A stretch of DNA of 7,752 bases from Chloroflexota bacterium (GTDB lineage: Bacteria; Chloroflexota; UBA6077), in contig JAMCTB010000099.1 in assembly GCA_023380955.1 (NCBI GenBank), positions 4,968 through 12,719 of the forward strand, in the 5' to 3' direction. The notes under the pieces were generated by a model. The model made no database searches. It saw only the letters and a list, made by a program, of their open reading frames with translations, and was not told the origin of the DNA. Position 1 is the first letter of the stretch, and every line of letters starts with the position of its first letter. Both the position numbers and the translations under genes were made by a program. Shown one piece after another: positions 1-4,621 of the stretch.

Positions 1-1807
1 GATGTGAGCCGTGAGTCGCGGGAAGGGTCTTGCCCGCCGAGTCCACGCTGACTGACACCAAATAGCTCACCACCCCCTGGGTGGCTGTACCCGACGGGGA
101 GATCGCTATCACCTTACCGTTAAGGGTCGTACCCGGCAGGGCGTCGAAGGTGACCGTGGCGGGCTGACCCACGGCTAACTTGGGCAGGTCGGTCTCGTCC
201 ACCGTGCCGTCTATCCTCACCTGACTCGGATCGACCAGGGTGAAGAGGGGCGAGGAGCCTATCTGCTCCCCCACGTTGGCGTTCACCGCCGCGATCATCC
301 CGTCGAAGGGGGCGGTCAGGGTGGCGTTGGCCATGTTCAGCTTGGCCTGGTCGTAGTTGGCCTGGGCCTGGTTGACGCTCTGCTGGGCCAGGGCCACGTC
401 GGATGCCAGGGGCGGGCCTGCCGTGGTGGCCAGGTTGGACTGGGCCTGGGCGAGGGTGCTCTTGGCGGCTGCCACGTCGGCCGCCTTGGGTCCAGCGTTG
501 TCCTCAGAGAGCTTGGCCTGGGCGGATGAGAGGGAGGCCTGTGCCTGGGAGACCGCGTCCTGGGCCTGGGTGACGTCGGTGGGGAGTGCCCCCGCGATGA
601 CCAGGTTGTACTTGGCCTGGGCGCTCGAAAGGGTGGCCTTGGCCTGGTCGAGAGCAGCCTGGGCCTGAGTGACGTCGGTGGCCAGGGGTCCCGCCTTCAT
701 CACGGCGAGCTTGGCCACGGCCGAGTTGTAGTTGGCCTGGGCAGTGTCCACCGCACTCTGGGCAGACTGGAGGGCCGCTGCTGTGGGGGTCTGCATGCTC
801 TGCAGCTTGGCCACCGCGGCGTTGTAGGCGTCCTGGGCAGCCTGCAGTGCCTGGACCACCTGGGCGTTAGAGGTGCCGTTGGAGCTACTTGTGTCCCCGT
901 TCTGCCAGTTCTGCAGCCTGTCCTGGGCGGCCAGGAGGCTCGCCTGGGCGCTGTCCACCGCCGCCTGCTGGGAGGCGATGTCGGCAGGGAGGGAGCCAGC
1001 CTTGGTCTGGGCGAGGCTCGCCTGGGCGCTCTTCAGGGTGGCAGCGGCCGAGTCCACCGCGGTCTGTGCAGCGGTCCAGTCGGCCTGGGTATAGGGGTTC
1101 TTCACCGCATCCAGCTTGGCCTGGGCGCTGGTCACCCCCGATTGGGCCTGATCCAGGGCCGCCTTGGCAGCAGCGACATCGGCGGCCGTATATGGGGTTT
1201 GAGCTGCCTGCAGCTTGGCCTGGGCGGATGCCAGGTTGGCCTGGGCACTAGCCACGGCGCTCTGGTCGGCGGCGAGGGAGGCCCCCGTCACGCCCGCCGC
1301 GACCTGCTGGTAGTTGGCCAGGGCCGAGTCATATGCTGCCTGGGCCGCTGCCCTGGCCTGGGGTGTTGCCCCATCCTTGACCTTCTGGAGGTTGATCTGG
1401 GCGGTCTGGAGGTTGGAGTTGGCCTGGTCCAGCTGGGCCTGGAGGGCCTGGGTATCCAGCTTGGCCAGGGTCTGACCGCTCTTGACGGTGTCGCCCACCT
1501 TGACGTCGATCTCGGTGATCTTGCCGCTCGCTGTGCTGGAGGCGGAGAAGCCGAGGGTGGACTTCTTGGTGGCCACGACGTTGCCGGTGGCTGTGACTGT
1601 CGAGACGAGGGAGCCAGTGCGGGCCGTGGCGGTCTGGACCACTGTTGGGGTAGTCGCGGTGGCCAGATAGCGCTGGTAGCCGACGAAGCCCGCCACTACC
1701 GACAGGAACAGGACTGCCCCGAGGATCCCGAGACGTCTGTTCGGTAGGCCACCCAGCGCCCCCCGCACCCCACGTGCTGGGCGTGTAGCTGGAATATCTA
1801 CCCTCAT
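1..1807 (-). CDS. HlyD/RND-family periplasmic adaptor (membrane fusion) protein, 3' end cut by window edge
   Basis: 602 residues are visible from an ATG at 1807; the reading frame is still open at position 1. This family links an inner-membrane exporter (MacB-type ABC or RND pump) to the outside. Visible parts: a basic N-terminus, one membrane anchor at about residues 28-45, a first lipoyl half-domain at about 72-119 (GKITEIDVKVGDTVKSGQTL), a very long Ala/Gln-rich coiled coil at about 127-496, the second lipoyl half at about 497-525 (LTAPFDGMIAAVNANVGEQI), then a beta-barrel stretch to the edge. The coil far exceeds the usual two-helix hairpin and carries Gly/Pro breaks about every 33 residues. 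The usual GMTA-like motif is not seen where expected (about residue 597). The start is supported by GAGGAGGA about 10 nt upstream. The exporter partner would lie to the left, outside the window. The family call is firm; the substrate is unknown. Confidence 0.93.
   Translation of the reverse strand, partial: MRVDIPATRPARGVRGALGGLPNRRLGILGAVLFLSVVAGFVGYQRYLATATTPTVVQTATARTGSLVSTVTATGNVVATKKSTLGFSASSTASGKITEIDVKVGDTVKSGQTLAKLDTQALQAQLDQANSNLQTAQINLQKVKDGATPQARAAAQAAYDSALANYQQVAAGVTGASLAADQSAVASAQANLASAQAKLQAAQTPYTAADVAAAKAALDQAQSGVTSAQAKLDAVKNPYTQADWTAAQTAVDSAAATLKSAQASLAQTKAGSLPADIASQQAAVDSAQASLLAAQDRLQNWQNGDTSSSNGTSNAQVVQALQAAQDAYNAAVAKLQSMQTPTAAALQSAQSAVDTAQANYNSAVAKLAVMKAGPLATDVTQAQAALDQAKATLSSAQAKYNLVIAGALPTDVTQAQDAVSQAQASLSSAQAKLSEDNAGPKAADVAAAKSTLAQAQSNLATTAGPPLASDVALAQQSVNQAQANYDQAKLNMANATLTAPFDGMIAAVNANVGEQIGSSPLFTLVDPSQVRIDGTVDETDLPKLAVGQPATVTFDALPGTTLNGKVIAISPSGTATQGVVSYLVSVSVDSAGKTLPATHGSH
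320..1429 (-). repeat. Coding repeat: 33-residue coiled-coil units in the adaptor
   Basis: Residues about 127-496 of the adaptor are built from related units of roughly 33 residues (99 bp). Each has a Gly/Pro hinge and an Asp-Val/Ile/Trp pair followed by AQAxL-type helix. Hinges start at about residues 204 (TPYTAADV), 237 (NPYTQADW), 270 (AGSLPADI), 372 (AGPLATDV), 405 (AGALPTDV), 438 (AGPKAADV) and 463 (AGPPLASDV). The middle of the series (about 300-340) is irregular and contains a Ser/Asn-rich loop. At DNA level the plus strand shows many copies of a TTGGCCTGGGC-like string. This explains the Trp/Ala-rich open frames on the plus strand here, which are not genes. Confidence 0.85.
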
Positions 1808-1817
1808 GCCGTGACTA

Positions 1818-1825
1818 TCCTCCTC
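1818..1825 (-). promoter_or_regulatory. Shine-Dalgarno site of the adaptor gene
   Basis: On the minus strand GAGGAGGA lies 10 nt before the ATG at 1807. It is close to the ideal anti-16S match and fixes this start. Confidence 0.8.
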
Positions 1826-1842
1826 AACTGATGTTGTGCCCA

Positions 1843-1872
1843 GCAACAAAGACTGTGCAACTAAGTTGTTGC
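1843..1872 (-). promoter_or_regulatory. Inverted-repeat cluster, possible operator in the adaptor leader
   Basis: GCAACAA (1843-1849) is mirrored by TTGTTGC (1866-1872). Inside lies the perfect 11-bp palindrome CAACTAAGTTG (1858-1868). A further CAAC/GTTG pair sits at 1825-1836, beside the Shine-Dalgarno site. The cluster lies between the proposed promoter and the start codon, where a repressor could block transcription. MarR- and TetR-type regulators of efflux genes bind palindromes of this size, but no regulator gene is in the window, so the role is inferred. Confidence 0.4.
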
Positions 1873-1915
1873 CAAGGTCCAATAGACGCGCGGACGGAGC
1901 TGCACCGACAGCAAT

Positions 1916-1945
1916 AGTATAGCCGCCAAGCTAAGCGACTGTTCA
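1916..1945 (-). promoter_or_regulatory. Putative sigma70-type promoter of the adaptor gene
   Basis: On the minus strand TGAACA (1945-1940, 4 of 6 matches to TTGACA) is followed after 18 bp by TATACT (1921-1916, 5 of 6 matches to TATAAT). The stretch around 1941-1970 is AT-rich against a GC-rich background. The resulting leader would be about 100 nt and would include the CAAC/GTTG palindromes. Confidence 0.45.
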
Positions 1946-1990
1946 CATACAGTTAAATGAATGTAAAATCGCCGCTCTAGGCCGCGAGGC

Positions 1991-2025
1991 CCCGGAGCAG
2001 CCTGGGCCTGCCCACTGCTACCGGG
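1991..2025 (-). terminator. Strong GC hairpin just after the ubiX stop codon
   Basis: Three 5-bp stem blocks stack: CCCGG (1991-1995) with CCGGG (2021-2025), AGCAG (1996-2000) with CTGCT (2015-2019), and TGGGC (2003-2007) with GCCCA (2010-2014). There is a CC bulge on one side, a single A on the other, and a tiny loop. It begins 12 nt past the ubiX stop on the minus strand. There is no immediate U-run; the nearest T-rich stretch is about 25 nt further. It may therefore be a Rho-assisted or 3'-protective structure rather than a textbook intrinsic terminator. It would separate ubiX from the adaptor gene. Confidence 0.5.
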
Positions 2026-2037
2026 CTGAGGAGCGAG

Positions 2038-2598
2038 TCAGGAACCCCAGCGTCGGAAGAGCTGGTGCTCTATGCCGAACTGATCCAACACCTTGCCGAC
2101 CGTGTGGTCGATGACGTCGTCCAGGGTCCGGGGGCGGTGGTAGAAAGCCGGCATCGGAGGGAGGATCACAGCGCCCAGTTCGGAGAGCCGAAGCAGATTG
2201 CGAAGATGCCCGCTGTGGAGGGGTGTCTCCCGCGGCACTACCACCAGCTTCCGCCTCTCCTTCAGAACGACGTCCGCTGCTCGGCTGAGCAAATCGTCGG
2301 CGTAGGAGTTGGCGAGAGCCGATGTGGTCTTCATGGAACACGGAATGACGATCATTCCTTCGGTCTTGAAGGATCCACTGGAGATCCGGGCAGCCATGTC
2401 CGACTCGTCGTAGACATAGTCCGCCATCGCCTCCAGGTCGGCAATGCTGAAGTCGGCCTCCTGCTCGATGCAGGTCCGCGCCCCACCGGTCACGATCAGG
2501 TGGGTCTCAACCCCGGGGTCGGCAGCCAGAATCTGCATCAGTCGAAACGCGTAGATCTGCCCGCTGGAACCCGACACTCCAACCACTAGCCGCATCAT
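2038..2598 (-). CDS. ubiX: UbiX-family flavin prenyltransferase
   Basis: 186 residues from the ATG at 2598, the usual UbiX length. The family transfers a dimethylallyl group to reduced FMN to make prenylated FMN, the cofactor of UbiD-type decarboxylases; it is a cytosolic dodecamer. Visible motifs: the FMN loop GVSGSSG (residues 7-13), SGSF (74-77), PCSMKT (86-91), VPRETPLH (121-128) and PPMPAFYHRP (147-156). R106, K113, E124 and Y153 fall where UbiX has phosphate-binding and catalytic residues; at the last expected arginine position there is a lysine (K169), a conservative change. The start is chosen because GGAGGGG (2613-2607) lies 8 nt upstream. A second ATG follows directly (2595). The frame runs back to a TTG at 2685, but that extension (29 residues) looks non-coding and overlaps the proposed promoter. 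No ubiD is in the window. Confidence 0.93.
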   Translation of the reverse strand: MMRLVVGVSGSSGQIYAFRLMQILAADPGVETHLIVTGGARTCIEQEADFSIADLEAMADYVYDESDMAARISSGSFKTEGMIVIPCSMKTTSALANSYADDLLSRAADVVLKERRKLVVVPRETPLHSGHLRNLLRLSELGAVILPPMPAFYHRPRTLDDVIDHTVGKVLDQFGIEHQLFRRWGS

Positions 2599-2635
2599 CC
2601 CCTCGTCCCCTCCGGCCGGCTGGCGTTTGTCCGAT

Positions 2636-2649
2636 CCGGACCTGTCCGG
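2636..2649 (-). promoter_or_regulatory. Palindrome in the ubiX leader
   Basis: CCGGAC (2636-2641), a 2-nt spacer, then GTCCGG (2644-2649) form a near-perfect 14-bp palindrome. It sits just downstream of the proposed ubiX promoter and about 40 nt before the start codon. It could be an operator or a short leader hairpin; nothing in the window identifies a binder. Confidence 0.3.
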
Positions 2650-2656
2650 CAAGACT

Positions 2657-2685
2657 ATTGTCGCGCGTTTTCGAGTCCACGCCAA
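2657..2685 (-). promoter_or_regulatory. Putative promoter of ubiX
   Basis: On the minus strand TTGGCG (2685-2680) and GACAAT (2662-2657) are separated by 17 bp; each matches 4 of 6 consensus bases. Transcription would begin near 2650, giving a leader of about 50 nt before the ATG at 2598. The match is moderate, and GC-rich DNA gives such hits by chance. Confidence 0.35.
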
Positions 2686-2716
2686 GCCGCTGTGCGAATC
2701 GGCACTTCGCGCGATG

Positions 2717-2722
2717 TATAAT
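2717..2722 (+). promoter_or_regulatory. Perfect TATAAT -10 box upstream of the isomerase-like gene
   Basis: TATAAT occurs at 2717-2722, preceded directly by TG, about 70 bp before the GTG start at 2794. No good -35 hexamer is found at 16-18 bp, so it may depend on an activator or on the TG-containing -10. It is the only perfect -10 box noticed in the ubiX/isomerase intergenic region. Confidence 0.45.
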
Positions 2723-2778
2723 CAGCTGCCTCCTCCGACACAGAAGAATCGAGGGGACTCGCTCTTTCCCACTTCACT

Positions 2779-2786
2779 AAAGGAGA
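2779..2786 (+). promoter_or_regulatory. Shine-Dalgarno site fixing a GTG start
   Basis: AAAGGAGA ends 7 nt before the GTG at 2794. It is a strong match, showing that translation initiates at GTG even though the gene is now frameshifted. Confidence 0.8.
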
Positions 2787-2793
2787 CCAGCCC

Positions 2794-3626
2794 GTGAGGA
2801 TCGCGCGCAAGGCAGGCCCGCGCCCAGTAGAGGAGTACTTCGACGAGTGCCGTAGTCTTGGCTTCGACTACCTCGAGCTAGGCTGCGAGGCGCCAGAAAA
2901 CTTTCCCCACACCTTCGACGAAGTACGAATCGCCAGGATCAAGGATCTGGCACAGAGATTCGAGATCGACTACTGCCTCCACTCTGCCTCCTACGTCAAC
3001 AGCGCCGAGATCATGCCGACCGTTCGCAAAGCCTCGGAGCAGCATCTGGTCGAGTACGTGCAGCTAGCCTCCAGGCTGGGAGCGCGGCACCTGGTCATCC
3101 ACATGGGCTTCCACTTCAGTCAGTATATGGAGGCCACCTATCAGGCCCTGCTCGCTACTTTCCAGACGGTAGTCGCGGAGGCCGAGAGGCTAAAGATGCC
3201 GCTGGTGATCGAGAACATGAACCTGCTGTCGCCGGACGCCGAGATCCGCTACCTGGGGACGACCATCGAGGAACTCCGCGTCGTCTTCGATCATTTCGGC
3301 AGCCCGTACCTGGGTCTTGCCCTGGATGTCGGTCACGCTCACCTGATCCCCGGCGGAATAGAGCCGTTCATCGACGCCTTAGAACCCCCTGCGGAATAGA
3401 GCCGTTCATCGACGCCTTTGGGCCCCGGATCGGCGGGCTTCACCTGCACGACAACGACGGGATCGTCGATCGGCACTGGGCACTGGGCAAGGGAAACATC
3501 GACTGGGCTCGGGTCTTCGAGCGGCTCAGGGAGATAGGCTACGATGGGAGCGCCACCATTGAGCTGAAAGACTACAATGATGTCGTCGCGAGCAAGGAGC
3601 ATCTCCAGGCCATCGGTGTACTGTGA
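2794..3626 (+). pseudogene. Sugar phosphate isomerase/epimerase-like (AP endonuclease 2 TIM-barrel) gene, frameshifted by a 38-bp duplication
   Basis: From GTG 2794 the frame runs 201 residues to a TAG at 3397-3399. Removing one 38-bp unit rejoins it to a second frame ending at TGA 3624-3626, giving a full 264-residue protein, normal for this xylose-isomerase-like family. The family binds a divalent metal in a TIM barrel and isomerises or epimerises sugars or related polyols. The first part holds LHSAS (H63), VIHMG (H103), VIEN (E140) and ALDVGHAH (D178, H181, H183). The displaced part holds HLHDN, the HWALGKGNIDW stretch and TIELK, with the last metal-ligand His and Glu. The 201-residue product lacks these and should be inactive. 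The substrate is unknown. Damage after the repeat is limited to the frameshift, so the event looks recent, or it is an assembly error. Confidence 0.85.
3353..3418 (+). repeat. 28-bp perfect direct repeat (38-bp period) causing the frameshift
   Basis: A 28-bp string starting GCGGAATAGAGCCG occurs at 3353-3380 and identically at 3391-3418. The copies are separated by 10 bp (AGAACCCCCT, 3381-3390). The period of 38 is not a multiple of three, so the second copy is read in a different frame and its GAATAG supplies the stop. Sequence after the second copy continues the ancestral protein (AFGPRIGGLHLHDN). The 10-bp spacer loosely resembles the GGGCCCCGG after copy two, so the unit may be a diverged or imperfect tandem duplication. 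Confidence 0.95.
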
Positions 3627-3647
3627 GGACAGTAAAGCGAGCAAGCA

Positions 3648-3664
3648 GCGCCTATCGATGGCGC
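3648..3664 (+). terminator. Small hairpin after the isomerase-like gene
   Basis: GCGCC (3648-3652) and GGCGC (3660-3664) flank a 7-nt loop, 21 nt past the TGA. The stem is short and no T-run follows, so it is only a weak terminator candidate. The rest of 3627-3715 shows only an ACAACGT direct repeat at 3665-3671 and 3675-3681. Confidence 0.25.
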
Positions 3665-3715
3665 ACAACGTTCGACAACGTATGGAAACCACAAGAGGAT
3701 TCCGCAGCTCACCTA

Positions 3716-3744
3716 TTCACGGTTCTTCAATTGGTGCCGATAAT
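3716..3744 (+). promoter_or_regulatory. Putative promoter of the degenerate GGDEF gene
   Basis: TTCACG (3716-3721) and GATAAT (3739-3744) are spaced by exactly 17 bp, matching 4 of 6 and 5 of 6 consensus bases. Transcription would start near 3751, about 75 nt before the GTG start. A direct repeat ACAACGT with one-helical-turn spacing lies about 35-50 bp upstream and could be a regulator site. Confidence 0.45.
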
Positions 3745-3825
3745 AGATACCGAGGGCTCGGACGCTGATCCGCGAGACGCACCGGAGTCGGCTCGATGCC
3801 CGCGATAGAAGGAGGGATCACTATC

Positions 3826-4590
3826 GTGGCTGAGGAGAAGGAGAATACCCGAAGATTCGCCGACTATTCATCCAGTGCCCTGCTAATCCTGAACGACGAC
3901 GGCCGCATTGAGATGATGGATCATGCCGCTCTGCTGGCAAGCGCCGTCGAGGCTCTCATGGGGAACTCCGCGGACGCCGTCTTCGACAAGCAGATCATCA
4001 CGAGAGATGGGGTGAGACCGTTCGAGGTGAGGCTATCCCGTCTGGTCGGTCCGGAAGGGCAACCACGCGCGGTGGCCGCGACGCTCCACGCCGCTGGCGA
4101 GCGGGGACGCGTGCTGGTAGGCAGGCCGATCTCGGCAAAGTCGGTGTCCAATTTCTCACTTTTCGACGATACCACGGGGCTGTACAACCGGCGGGGATTC
4201 TCCACCCTGGCCTCTCACCTGTTGAAGCTAGCGGACCGGATGAAGAGGGACATCGCCTTTCTCGTTTGCACCATCGAGGACGCGGCACAGACCGATGGGG
4301 CGGAGGAGGGTGAGACTGCCCGCACGACCGCGGACATCCTGATCGAAACGTTTCGCGCTTCAGACGCGATAGCCCGGGTGGGCCAGCACGAGTTCGCCGT
4401 GCTGGCGGTGGGGAGCTTCGAAGAGGGAGTGATCGAGCTTGTCGCCCGACTGAAGAGCGTAGTGGCATCCAGGAACGCCCGGGGAGAGTATCCGCACAGC
4501 CTCTCCACAGACACGGGCGTCATGCCCTACGATCCCGAGTATCCGCGCGACGTCGAAGAGCTCCTGGCCAGGATCCCTGGGAGCGTGTAA
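3826..4590 (+). CDS. PAS-like plus degenerate GGDEF-domain protein
   Basis: 254 residues from a GTG at 3826, chosen because AAGGAGGG (3809-3816) ends 9 nt upstream. An in-frame ATG at 3796 would add 10 residues but has no ribosome site. Residues about 14-95 look like a PAS fold (ALLILNDDGRIEMMDHAA, later FEVRLSRLVGPEGQ). Residues 114-125 are the GGDEF-domain entry motif DDTTGLYNRRGF. The catalytic loop reads RVGQHEFAVLA (184-194), that is GQHEF instead of GG(D/E)EF. The usual DxDhFK metal motif is replaced by CTIED near 148-152. The protein ends at ELLARIPGSV, before the final helix (ALYxAK..GRN). Active diguanylate cyclases need these parts, so it is probably catalytically dead: a GTP- or partner-binding regulator, or a decaying gene. 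It has no membrane segment, so it should be cytosolic. It stands alone, between a broken gene and a convergent ligase gene. Confidence 0.8.
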   Translation: MAEEKENTRRFADYSSSALLILNDDGRIEMMDHAALLASAVEALMGNSADAVFDKQIITRDGVRPFEVRLSRLVGPEGQPRAVAATLHAAGERGRVLVGRPISAKSVSNFSLFDDTTGLYNRRGFSTLASHLLKLADRMKRDIAFLVCTIEDAAQTDGAEEGETARTTADILIETFRASDAIARVGQHEFAVLAVGSFEEGVIELVARLKSVVASRNARGEYPHSLSTDTGVMPYDPEYPRDVEELLARIPGSV

Positions 4591-4621
4591 CCAGGCACCC
4601 ACGATGGCGATAGAGGGGGTT

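Noticed and set aside
357..1747. Several plus-strand open frames rich in Trp, Ala and Gly opposite the adaptor gene
   Set aside because: They are antisense shadows of the repetitive adaptor coding sequence. The minus-strand frame is open for 602 codons and shows clear HlyD domains.
2065..2589. A 174-codon plus-strand open frame opposite ubiX
   Set aside because: The minus strand encodes a textbook UbiX; the antisense frame has no recognisable domain or ribosome site.
2599..2685. Longer ubiX starting at TTG 2685
   Set aside because: The extra 29 residues are unlike UbiX, while GGAGGGG sits 8 nt before the ATG at 2598, and family members begin at this point.
3339..3692. A 117-codon minus-strand frame over the isomerase-like 3' part
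   Set aside because: Plus-strand sequence here encodes conserved HLHDN and TIELK motifs; the minus frame has no recognisable domain.
3796..3825. ATG at 3796 as the start of the GGDEF protein
   Set aside because: There is no ribosome site before it, and AAGGAGGG lies inside the extension at the right distance from GTG 3826.
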